Assembly: GCA_946402945.1 (NCBI GenBank)
Contig: CAMIYB010000001.1
Location: 1 to 64,000, forward strand
DNA length: 64,000 bases
Origin: an uncultured Bacteroidales bacterium
Lineage (GTDB): Bacteria > Bacteroidota > Bacteroidia > Bacteroidales > UBA932
Direction: 5' to 3'
In this document: piece by piece, positions 39,269 through 47,927 of the stretch
Layout of the letters: each line of letters starts with the position of its first letter
How positions within the stretch are numbered: position 1 is the stretch's first letter
Notes under the pieces: generated by a model
What the model was told of the DNA's origin: nothing
What the model saw: only the letters and a program-made list of their open reading frames with translations
The model's database searches: none
Position numbers and translations under genes: made by a program

Positions 39269-39736
39269 ATGACAGAATACAATAGTAAACAGGCCTATGT
39301 CAGCCGGCCGCCCTACCAGCTTTACATGTCCTTCGTGGATATGCGCAACTTCCTCCAGTTCCTGCCCGAGGACAAGAAGCAGGGCATAGAGGCCGACTAC
39401 GACCATCTCTCCGCCACCGTCCAGGGCTTCCGCATCGGCGTCCTGGTCCACGAGCGGGTGCCGTACAGCCGGATTTCCGTCGTGGACGACGGTTCGGCGC
39501 CCTTCGCCTTCAAGGTGGACCTCCATTTCGACGCCGGCACCCATCCCGGGGAGACCCTCTTCTGGATCGGCGTCGAGGCCGACCTCAACTTCATGATGAA
39601 GATGATGCTGGGTAGCCGGATCCAGGAAGGCATCGACAAAGTGGTGGACGGCCTGGCCGCCGTTTCCGAAGGCCGCATGCCCGAAGGCGTGGACCCGTCC
39701 ATGTTCCCGGAGGGCTTCGATCCCCGCGGCCTATGA
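39269..39736 (+). CDS. SRPBCC-like small protein
   Basis: MTEYNSKQAYVSRPPYQLYMSFVDMRNFLQFLPEDKKQGIEADYDHLSATVQGFRIGV; next to Nudix gene. Confidence 0.6.
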   Translation: MTEYNSKQAYVSRPPYQLYMSFVDMRNFLQFLPEDKKQGIEADYDHLSATVQGFRIGVLVHERVPYSRISVVDDGSAPFAFKVDLHFDAGTHPGETLFWIGVEADLNFMMKMMLGSRIQEGIDKVVDGLAAVSEGRMPEGVDPSMFPEGFDPRGL

Positions 39737-41052
39737 CGGACGCTTTCCGGACGATGCTCGCCGAGGCGGTGGGCCCGGAGCGGGCGCAGACCGTCCTCTC
39801 TGCGCTTGCGGGGCCTTCCTCCGTCTCCTTGCGGCTGCATCCCGGCAAGCCTTTCCAGCCCGTTCCGGAAGGGGAGCCCGTCCCCTGGTCGCCGCAGGGA
39901 CGACTGCTCCCGGAGCGGCCCTCCTTTACCCTGGATCCCTTTTTCCATGCGGGCGCCTACTACGTCCAGGATTCTTCCGCGATGTTCGTCGGGGAGGTGT
40001 TCCGCCGTTTCCTGCCCCGGCCCGGCCGGCCCCTGCGGGTGCTCGACCTCTGTGCGGCGCCCGGCGGAAAGACCACCGACCTGGCCGCTTCGTTGCGGGC
40101 CGTCTGCGGGGATGCCTTCCTGCTGGTCGCCAACGAGGTGATGCGCGCCCGCGCCGGCATCCTTTCGGATAATGTGGCGCTGTGGGGCGATGAGAATGTC
40201 GTGGTCACCAGCGTCGATCCGGGGGCCTTCGCGGCCCTGGAGGGATTTTTCGATGTCATCGTGGCCGACGTGCCCTGCTCGGGCGAGGGCATGTTCCGCA
40301 AGGACGCCCAGGCCGAAAGGGAATGGTCGCCGCGGACCGTGGACCTCTGCGAGGCCCGGCAGCGGCGCATCCTGGCCGACGTGTGGCCCGCCCTGGCCCC
40401 GGACGGGGTCCTGATCTATTCCACCTGTACGTTCAATATCCGGGAGAACGGCGGCAATGTCCGCTGGGCCGCGGACAGCCTGGGGGCGGAAGTGCTCCCG
40501 CCGGTGGAGGATTATCCCGGCCCCCTTTCCGACGGCCTGGGCGTGCGGCTCCTTCCGGGCCTGGTCCCCGGTGAGGGGCAGTATTGCGCGGCCCTGCGCA
40601 AATGCGGCGGCAGGCCCTGGCGCCTGCGGACGGAAAAGCCCCGTCCCGGGGGGAACTTCCAGCGTCTGTTCAGCCGTCCGATGACCTTCTCCCGGCGCGG
40701 GGACACCTGGGTGGCGGAACCCTCCGGACTGGCCGCGGAACTCGCGGCGGTCCGTTTTTTGCGTCCCCTGCGCACCGGAGTCGCCGTCGGCGTGGAAAAG
40801 GGACGGGACCTGGTGCCGGATGCGGACCTCGCGCTCGGCCTTGCCCTGGCCCCGGATGCTTTCCCGCGCGTGGAAGTGGACCGCCGGACAGCCCTGGCTT
40901 TCCTCCACAAGGACGCGCTGACCCTGCCCCAGGCACCCCTGGGCCTGGTTCTGCTCTGCCATGGCGGGCTTCCGCTGGGCTTTGTCAAGAACCTGGGCAA
41001 TCGTTGCAACAACCTCCTGCCCGCGGGCCGGAGAATACGGATGGATTTATGA
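39733..41052 (+). CDS. rRNA (cytosine-C5-)-methyltransferase, NOL1/NOP2/Sun (RsmF-like)
   Basis: YVQDSSAMFVGEV, VLDLCAAPGGKTTDLAA, VADVPCSGEGMFRKD, YSTCTFNIRENGGNVRW. Confidence 0.93.
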   Translation: MTDAFRTMLAEAVGPERAQTVLSALAGPSSVSLRLHPGKPFQPVPEGEPVPWSPQGRLLPERPSFTLDPFFHAGAYYVQDSSAMFVGEVFRRFLPRPGRPLRVLDLCAAPGGKTTDLAASLRAVCGDAFLLVANEVMRARAGILSDNVALWGDENVVVTSVDPGAFAALEGFFDVIVADVPCSGEGMFRKDAQAEREWSPRTVDLCEARQRRILADVWPALAPDGVLIYSTCTFNIRENGGNVRWAADSLGAEVLPPVEDYPGPLSDGLGVRLLPGLVPGEGQYCAALRKCGGRPWRLRTEKPRPGGNFQRLFSRPMTFSRRGDTWVAEPSGLAAELAAVRFLRPLRTGVAVGVEKGRDLVPDADLALGLALAPDAFPRVEVDRRTALAFLHKDALTLPQAPLGLVLLCHGGLPLGFVKNLGNRCNNLLPAGRRIRMDL

Positions 41053-41969
41053 GAAAATGCTTCCTCTGCCTGCTTTCGGCCCTGCTGGCCGTGGCGGCAT
41101 CCGCCCAGACGACGGCGGAGCAATACAAGGCGCGCTACGACCTGCTGGTCTCCCGCCTGGGCGTGACCGGCCTGGGCGTCGAAACCGCGCTCGACAAGTG
41201 GGAGACCGCCTATCCCGACGACATCGACATGCTCTGCGGCCGTTTTCTCTACAAACTCGGCAAGAGCGCCCGCAACGAGGTGGTCCGCAAGGACCGTTCC
41301 CGTTTCTTGGGCAAGGAGCCCATGCTCACCCTCAAGGACAGCCTGGACCGTCCCGTCTATTATTATGAGGAAGCCTTCTATGACGACGAACTGTTCGGAC
41401 AGGCCCTGAAATACATCGACCGGGCCGTCGCGCTCGCACCCGGGCGGCTGGACATCCGCCTGAGCCGTATCACGGCCCTGATGGCCTATGAGAAGGAAAG
41501 TCCCGACATGACCGCCGGACAACTCCGCGGCCTCATCGACTACCATTTCACCACCCGTCCCGCCTGGGTGTATCCGGGGGTGGAGGATATCAATCCTGAG
41601 GTGTTCGACGCCTTCATCCAGGAATACTGCGCCGCTTTTTTCCGCTACGGGGTGCCCGAGACCTATGCCGTCTTCAAGGACCTGTCGGAGCGGATGCTCT
41701 CCTACGAGAAGGACAACCCGATCTTCCTGGACAACCTCGGTTCCTATTACCTGGTCGCGCTCCGCGACAACCGCACCGCCCTCAAGTACTACAACAAGGT
41801 GCTCAAGAAGCATCCGGACGACCTGACGGCCATCCGCAACGGCATCATCCTCGCGCGCAACGCCAAGGATGCGAAACTGGAAAAGAAGTTTCTGGCGATG
41901 ATGGTCAAGTATGGCCCCGACGAGACGCAGCGGGAGTCGGCCCGCAGCCGCCTGGAGTCCCTCAAATAA
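41049..41969 (+). CDS. Secreted TPR-type protein
   Basis: MRKCFLCLLSALLAVAASAQ signal; YEKDNPIFLDNLGSYYLVALRDNRTALKYYNKVLKKHPDD TPR-like; ATGA overlap with preceding gene. Confidence 0.7.
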   Translation: MRKCFLCLLSALLAVAASAQTTAEQYKARYDLLVSRLGVTGLGVETALDKWETAYPDDIDMLCGRFLYKLGKSARNEVVRKDRSRFLGKEPMLTLKDSLDRPVYYYEEAFYDDELFGQALKYIDRAVALAPGRLDIRLSRITALMAYEKESPDMTAGQLRGLIDYHFTTRPAWVYPGVEDINPEVFDAFIQEYCAAFFRYGVPETYAVFKDLSERMLSYEKDNPIFLDNLGSYYLVALRDNRTALKYYNKVLKKHPDDLTAIRNGIILARNAKDAKLEKKFLAMMVKYGPDETQRESARSRLESLK

Positions 41970-43127
41970 TTATTCCACCCGGACGGTGCGGGCCGGATCG
42001 ACCCGGGCGATGAAGAGGCTGGGGATCAGCAGCAGCACCATGATGGCCGCATAGGCCAGCGCATCCGCGCCGAGAATCGTCAGCGGATTGACTTCCACCG
42101 GTACGAAAGACAGGAAATAGTTCTCCGGATTGAGCCGGATCAGGTGGGTCGTCCCCTGGATCAGGCAGAAAAGGAGGGCCAGGGCGTTGCCGATGGCCAT
42201 GCCCAGCAGCACCAGGCGGGACGAGACCCGCAGGAAAACTTCGGAGATGGCCCTGTCCGTCATGCCCAGGGCCTTGAGCGTGCCGATGGTGGAGATGTTG
42301 CGGAAAAGCAGGATCAGCAGCCCGGAAATCATGTTGAAACCGGCCACGACGACCATCAGCAGCAGGATGATGGCCACGTTGAAATCGATCAGGTCCAGCC
42401 AGGAGAAGATCTGCGGGAAACGCTGCTGCGCGGAAATGGCCATGGGGGCGGAGGCGTCCCCGTCCATGCGGAAGAGGATGCGGTCGCCCACGGTCTCGGC
42501 GATTTCGTCCATCCGGTCGCGGGCCTGGGGCGAGAGGACCAGTTCCACGGCGGAGACTTCGCCGGCCTCCCATTGGCAGAGGCGCTGGAGGTCTTCCAGG
42601 CCGGCGAGCACCACCAGATTGTCGCTTCCGCTGAGCACGCCCTCGTAGATGCCGTCCACGAGGAAGCGCCGTGCCCGTACTTTTTCACCGACGAAATAGG
42701 CGGTCATGCGGTCGCCGGGAGCCAGGCCGGTCTGACGGGCCAGGCTGGCGGGAATCCGCACCCGGAGGCTGTCCAGGCCGCTGTCGGCCGCCCCTTTGAA
42801 GAGGACCCCGGAGATTTCTTTTTCGCCCTTGACGATGCCGCCCCGGTACACGGCCGGGCGCACCGACGCTACGCCGGGGAGGCTGTCCAGTCCGGACAGG
42901 CAGGGCGCCGACAGGTCGAGCGGATGGTCGGCTGCGGCGGCATTGACCTCGGGCCAGGTGATCTGGACGTCGCCGGCCACGGCGGAGATCCCGCTGCGGA
43001 TTTCCCGGCGGAAGCCGCCGGAGATGGTTACGGCCAGGATAATCACGAGGAAGGAGACGGCGATGGAGACCATCGCCATCTTCCCCTCGAAACGGAGTTT
43101 GCGCGCTATGAAGCGGGCTGCGTTCAC
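41970..43127 (-). CDS. FtsX/LolE-like ABC transporter permease
   Basis: MNAARFIARKLRFEGKMAMVSIAVSFLVIILAVTISGGFR..., C-terminal LFRNISTIGTLKALGMTDRAISEVFL. Confidence 0.88.
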   Translation of the reverse strand: MNAARFIARKLRFEGKMAMVSIAVSFLVIILAVTISGGFRREIRSGISAVAGDVQITWPEVNAAAADHPLDLSAPCLSGLDSLPGVASVRPAVYRGGIVKGEKEISGVLFKGAADSGLDSLRVRIPASLARQTGLAPGDRMTAYFVGEKVRARRFLVDGIYEGVLSGSDNLVVLAGLEDLQRLCQWEAGEVSAVELVLSPQARDRMDEIAETVGDRILFRMDGDASAPMAISAQQRFPQIFSWLDLIDFNVAIILLLMVVVAGFNMISGLLILLFRNISTIGTLKALGMTDRAISEVFLRVSSRLVLLGMAIGNALALLFCLIQGTTHLIRLNPENYFLSFVPVEVNPLTILGADALAYAAIMVLLLIPSLFIARVDPARTVRVE

Positions 43128-45139
43128 CAGATGTGGACCTGCTCCTGGGCCGGGCGGTACATCGGGTCACCCTCGACGATGCCGAAGGCCTCGAAGAACT
43201 GCGGGAAATTGCGCAGGGACACGTTGACGCGGTTGATGGCGAGCGAGTGCGGGTCCATCCGGGTCAGGCGGGCCTTCTCCTCGTCGGTGATATTCTGGGC
43301 CCACACGGTGGCATAGCCCAGGAAGAAGCGCTGCTCGGGCGTGAAGCCGTCGATCGGCTCGCGGGACTTGCCCTCCATGGCTTTCTGCATGGCGTCGTAG
43401 GCGATGCTGATGCCGCCGTGGTCGCCGATGTTCTCACCCAGGGTGTAGTGGCCGTTGGCCTTCAGGCCGGGCAGCACCTCGACGGCGTCGAACTGGGCGG
43501 CGAGTACTTCCGCCTTGGCCCGGAAGGCCGCGTCGTCCTCGTCGGTCCACCAGGAAATCATGTTGCCGTCCTTGTCGAAGAGGCGGCCCTGGTCGTCGAA
43601 GCCGTGGGACATCTCATGGCCGATGACCACGCCGATGGCGCCGTAGTTGACCGGTTCGTCCGCATCGGGGTTGAAGAAGGGCGGCTGCAGGATGGCGGCC
43701 GGGAAGCAGATCTCGTTGGTCGTAGGGTTGTAGTAGGCGTTGACCGTCTGCGGGGTCATGCCCCATTCGCTCTTGTCGGTGGGTTTGCCGAGTTTGGCCT
43801 GGTTGTCGGCCACATGCCAGATGCTGGCGGCCTTGAGGTTGTCGTAGTAACTGCGGGCCGGGTCGATCTCCAGGCTGGAGTAATCCTTCCATTTGTCGGG
43901 ATAGCCGATCTTGATGATGAAATTGCTGAGTTTCTCGTGGGCGCGGACCTTGGTGGAATCACCCATCCAGTCGAGGTGGTCGATATGGTCGCTCAGGGAT
44001 GCCTGGAGGTTCTTGACCAGGGCGAGCATCTGCTTCTTGGAACTTTCGGGGAAGTAGCGCTTGACATACATCTCGCCGACCGCCTCGCCGAGGACGCTGT
44101 TCGGCACCCGCATGGCCCGCTTCCAGCGCGGCTTGGGCTCCTTCACGCCGGCCATCTGGCGGGAGAAGAAGTCGAAGGAGGCCAGGTAGAAATCGTCGCT
44201 CAGGGCGCCGCAGGCGCCGCTGATGACCTGGGCGGCCACGTAGTCCTTCAGCACGTCGAGGTCGGCCTGGGCGTAGAAGTTCGAGAGGGCCTCGAAGGAA
44301 GAGAGCTCCGCGACGATGAGTTTCTCCTGGGCGGGAATGCCGCGGACCTCGAAGTAGGTCGCAAAGGGAATGCCGGGGTAGGCGGCTTCCAGTTCGGCCG
44401 TGGACATGGGGTTGTACTGGGCGGGGATGTCCCGCTTCTGCTCGCGGGTCCAGGCGTTGCGGGCGATGTCGTCCTCGACCAGGAGGGCGTTGTCGGCCGC
44501 CTGCTGCGGCGCCATGTTCCCCACCAGGGTGAAGATCTTCTCCAGGAAGGCGCGGTAGCCCTGTTTGAGGGCGTCGTTGGCCGGGTCGAGGTAGTAGTCG
44601 CGATCGCCCATGCCGAGTCCGGCCTGGCCCAGGTAGAGGATCTGGCTGTCGCTGTCGGTCATGTCGGCTTCGACGAAGGCGTAGAAGAAGGGCGACTCGC
44701 CGGCGGCATGGACGCGGGCGATCACGCGCATCAGGTCTTCCTTGTCCGTCGCCAGATAGATTTCGGACAGATCGTCCAGAATCGGTTTGGCGCCCTCCCC
44801 GTTCAGGCGGAGGGAGTCGAGACCCATCTTATAGAGGTCGGCGATCTTCTGCTCCACGGTGCCCTTGCGGGTCTTGAGTTCGGTCATGGAGGCGAAGAGG
44901 TCGTTGAGGTTCTTTTCATTGCGTTCGTTCAGGACGTCGAAGGAGCCGAAGCGGGCGTATTCCGCCCGGAGGGGGTTGGCTTTCTGCCATCCGCCGACGG
45001 CATAGTGGTAGAAATCGACGCCGGGGGCGACGGTGGTGTCCAGGTTGGCCAGGTCCAGTGCCGGCACTTTCTCCTGCTTGGGACTGGTGCAACCTGCCAG
45101 GGTGAGCATGGCTGCCATGAGAATCGTTAATTTTTTCAT
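43124..45139 (-). CDS. M13 family metallopeptidase (PepO/neprilysin-like)
   Basis: 671 aa lipoprotein; VIGHEMSHGFDDQGRLFDKDGN, NAYYNPTTNEICFPAAILQPPFF, ENIGDHGGISIAYDA. Confidence 0.95.
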   Translation of the reverse strand: MKKLTILMAAMLTLAGCTSPKQEKVPALDLANLDTTVAPGVDFYHYAVGGWQKANPLRAEYARFGSFDVLNERNEKNLNDLFASMTELKTRKGTVEQKIADLYKMGLDSLRLNGEGAKPILDDLSEIYLATDKEDLMRVIARVHAAGESPFFYAFVEADMTDSDSQILYLGQAGLGMGDRDYYLDPANDALKQGYRAFLEKIFTLVGNMAPQQAADNALLVEDDIARNAWTREQKRDIPAQYNPMSTAELEAAYPGIPFATYFEVRGIPAQEKLIVAELSSFEALSNFYAQADLDVLKDYVAAQVISGACGALSDDFYLASFDFFSRQMAGVKEPKPRWKRAMRVPNSVLGEAVGEMYVKRYFPESSKKQMLALVKNLQASLSDHIDHLDWMGDSTKVRAHEKLSNFIIKIGYPDKWKDYSSLEIDPARSYYDNLKAASIWHVADNQAKLGKPTDKSEWGMTPQTVNAYYNPTTNEICFPAAILQPPFFNPDADEPVNYGAIGVVIGHEMSHGFDDQGRLFDKDGNMISWWTDEDDAAFRAKAEVLAAQFDAVEVLPGLKANGHYTLGENIGDHGGISIAYDAMQKAMEGKSREPIDGFTPEQRFFLGYATVWAQNITDEEKARLTRMDPHSLAINRVNVSLRNFPQFFEAFGIVEGDPMYRPAQEQVHIW

Positions 45140-45194
45140 ATAGAAGGATTTGATTTGTTACTTACAGGGCGCCGTAGGCGCAAATTTTTGCGAA

Positions 45195-45229
45195 GTTAGG
45201 AAATTTATACGATATTTGTATTTCCTAAC
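45195..45229. promoter_or_regulatory. 10-bp perfect inverted repeat between divergent genes (possible operator)
   Basis: GTTAGGAAAT-N15-ATTTCCTAAC. Confidence 0.5.
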
Positions 45230-45240
45230 AGACAAAAACG

Positions 45241-45951
45241 ATGGACGGTAAGAAAATCAAAAACCTCCTGCTCCGATATCTCGTCGCCACCCTCGGGCTC
45301 GTGTTCGTCGCCCTGGGTGTGGCTCTTTCGCTGAAATCCGATCTCGGCACCGCGCCGATCTCCTGCCCGCCCGCCGTGCTGAACCTGCGCTGGGCTACGG
45401 TGTCGGTCGGCACGTTCACCTGGCTGATGCACCTGGTCTTCATCGCCTTCCAGGTGGTCCTGCTGCGGAAAAATTTCAAGTGGCGCTACCTGATGCAGAT
45501 CCCGGCGGCCTTCGTCTTCGGCTACATGTGCGATTTCTGCATCTGGGCCATCCAGGATGTCCAGGTGACCTCCTACGCCATGCGCATGGTCTTCTGCGTG
45601 CTGACGGTCCTGACGACGGCCATCGGCCTGCGCATCGAGATCATCGGCAATGCGTGGATGCTCGCCGGAGACATGACCATCGCCGTCCTCTCCCAGGTAA
45701 CCCGCTCCCGCATGAGCATGGTCAAGGTGCTTTTCGATGTGGTCATGGTGGTTCTCGCCGTGGCATTCGCCTGGATCTGTTTCGGCAGTCCGTGGGGGAA
45801 TGGCGAGTCGGTGGTCATCCGCGAAGGGACTCTCCTCCTTGCCCTGCTGACCGGCCTCTGCATGAAATGGACCGATCCGCTGATAGAGAAAATGTTCGCT
45901 GGCTTCACCGCGCGCGTTTCCGAAGGAGCTCCGGCCCCTTCCCATGAATAG
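45241..45951 (+). CDS. YczE/YitT-like (DUF6198-type) membrane protein
   Basis: RYLVATLGLVFVALGVALSLKSDLGTAPISCPPAVLNLR...VSVGTFTWLMHLVFIAFQVVLLRK. Confidence 0.75.
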   Translation: MDGKKIKNLLLRYLVATLGLVFVALGVALSLKSDLGTAPISCPPAVLNLRWATVSVGTFTWLMHLVFIAFQVVLLRKNFKWRYLMQIPAAFVFGYMCDFCIWAIQDVQVTSYAMRMVFCVLTVLTTAIGLRIEIIGNAWMLAGDMTIAVLSQVTRSRMSMVKVLFDVVMVVLAVAFAWICFGSPWGNGESVVIREGTLLLALLTGLCMKWTDPLIEKMFAGFTARVSEGAPAPSHE

Positions 45952-46906
45952 GCTGATTTCCTTCCTGAAGGATTGGATGCTGCCCCTGGCGATCGTCCTG
46001 GGCATTTCCCTGTATCTGGTCTATCACTTTACGCCCGCCCTCTATCCCGTCGGCCCCGCGATGCACGTGCTGGCCTCGGAGGGGCAGCGTTTCCTGATCG
46101 CCGTCCTGCTTTTCTGCCAGTATGTCAAGACGGCGCCCCGCGACCTGCGTTTCCACCGCTGGCATTTCCGGGCGCTCTCCTTCCAGATCCTTTCCTTCGT
46201 TTCCTGCGCCGCGGCGGCCATCGTCGTCCCGCAGGAGTGGGCGCGGGTGCTGCTGGAGTGCGGCATGATCTGCCTGATCTGTCCGACGGCGGCCGCCTCC
46301 GGCGTCATCACGGACCGGCTCGGCGGCGATCTGGCCGGCAACGTGACCTACCTGCTGCTGAGCAACCTGGTGGCGACCTTCCTGATTCCGGCGGTCGTCC
46401 CGCTGGTCCATCCTTCCCCGGACTATAGTTTCTGGCAGAGCGTGGGTACGATCGCCGGCCGCATCTTCCCCATGCTCGTGCTGCCCTGCCTGCTGGCCTG
46501 GCTGATCCGCTTCACCCTCCCGCGGCTCCAGGAGAAAATCCTGCCGCTGGCCGGCTATTCCTTTTATGTATGGGGGGTCAGCCTGACCCTTGCGATGGTC
46601 CTTTCGACCCGGGCGCTGGTGCTCAGCGATGTCCCCGGGATTGTGGTGGCCGGCATCGTGCTGGTCTCGGTGGCCGCCTGCCTCCTGCAGTTCCTGACGG
46701 GTCGCCTGTTCGGGCGGGACGAGCGCACAAGACTCACGGCCAGCCAGACCCTCGGGCAGAAGAACACGGGTTTTCTCATCTGGCTGGGCTACAGTTTCCT
46801 GACGCCGGTGACCTCCATCGCCGGCGGGCTCTATGCCATCTGGCAGAACATCATCAATTCCTGGGAATTGTATCGGAAACGGCACGGGGCGCAGCGTCCG
46901 GACTGA
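45944..46906 (+). CDS. Bile acid:sodium symporter-like (BASS) transporter
   Basis: Polytopic; CPTAAASGVITDRLGGDLAGNVTYLLLSNLVATFLIPAVVPLVHP; LGQKNTGFLIWLGYSF. Confidence 0.75.
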   Translation: MNRLISFLKDWMLPLAIVLGISLYLVYHFTPALYPVGPAMHVLASEGQRFLIAVLLFCQYVKTAPRDLRFHRWHFRALSFQILSFVSCAAAAIVVPQEWARVLLECGMICLICPTAAASGVITDRLGGDLAGNVTYLLLSNLVATFLIPAVVPLVHPSPDYSFWQSVGTIAGRIFPMLVLPCLLAWLIRFTLPRLQEKILPLAGYSFYVWGVSLTLAMVLSTRALVLSDVPGIVVAGIVLVSVAACLLQFLTGRLFGRDERTRLTASQTLGQKNTGFLIWLGYSFLTPVTSIAGGLYAIWQNIINSWELYRKRHGAQRPD

Positions 46907-47924
46907 GGAGGCGGAAGGCCCGGTAGAGCGAATCGACGCTATCGACGTAGCGGAGCGTCTCATATCCCTTGAAAATCCCAAGACGGACCGTATCTACCTG
47001 AAGGATACTCTCTTCCCGCATGTCCGGGAGGAGGGCCTGGATGTCTTCCCAGGTGTCGGCGGGCTTTCCCGCCGCGGCGGCGTAGCGGATGCAGTCCAGG
47101 ATGCGTCCTTCTCCGGCATTATAGGCGGCCAGGGTGAATTTCGGGAGTTCCTCCCGGCTGACGTAGGGGGCGAAAAAGCGTTCCAGACGTTCCAGGTAAC
47201 GGACGCCGGCGGCCAGGTTGGCCTCCGGGTCGAGCGGGTCTTCCACCCCGTGGCGCAGGGCCGTGGAAGGCATCATCTGCATGAGACCTGCCGCCCCGCG
47301 GTAGGAACGTGCCTCGATGTGGAATTTGCTCTCCTGCCAGACCAGGGCGGTCAGCAGGCGCCAGTCCCAGCCCAGGATGCCGGCATAGCGCCGGAAAAGA
47401 TCGTCATAGGGGCTGATCCGGCTGCTGCGGCCGCTGGCGGCCAGGCGCTTGACGGGGTCGTAGTTGGGGGAGAAGCGCTCGCGCAACTGCTGGTGCTCCG
47501 GGCTGTTCAGATAGTGCGAGAGCCAGATGTTGATCTCTTTCCGGAGATCGGCGTTGCCGACCACCCAGACAGAACTGTCGGCCAGGGCCTGGGAAGCAAA
47601 GTGGCTCCGGGAGGCCAGTGCGGAATCCCGCAGGGAAAGCGCCACCAGGTCGGTGCAGTCCTCCAGCAGGGAATCCAGCGGGGATTCCTCCGGTCCGGCC
47701 AGACGGATGTCCACCGGGCAGCCGTGCTCCGCGGCAAAGGCCTTCAGGAGTTCGTAGTGATAGCCCGCGGCGTAGTAGAAAGGGGCATGGGCGGGGGGAA
47801 GGGCCAGGGTGCAGAAGAGGCAGGCTCCGCGGATGGAATCGCCGTCGGGAACTCTCCGGGTCCGCATCGGAGCGACCAGGAGCAGCAGCACGACAAGCAG
47901 CAGGCAACGCAGGAAATGGCGCAT
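46854..47924 (-). CDS. MltF-like lytic transglycosylase with extracellular solute-binding domain
   Basis: LTALVWQESKFHIEARSYRGAAGLMQMMPSTALRHGV...NLAAGVRYLERLERFF...LAAYNAGEGRI SLT motif. Confidence 0.92.
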   Translation of the reverse strand: MRHFLRCLLLVVLLLLVAPMRTRRVPDGDSIRGACLFCTLALPPAHAPFYYAAGYHYELLKAFAAEHGCPVDIRLAGPEESPLDSLLEDCTDLVALSLRDSALASRSHFASQALADSSVWVVGNADLRKEINIWLSHYLNSPEHQQLRERFSPNYDPVKRLAASGRSSRISPYDDLFRRYAGILGWDWRLLTALVWQESKFHIEARSYRGAAGLMQMMPSTALRHGVEDPLDPEANLAAGVRYLERLERFFAPYVSREELPKFTLAAYNAGEGRILDCIRYAAAAGKPADTWEDIQALLPDMREESILQVDTVRLGIFKGYETLRYVDSVDSLYRAFRLLSPDAAPRAVSDTIPRN

Positions 47925-47927
47925 GGA

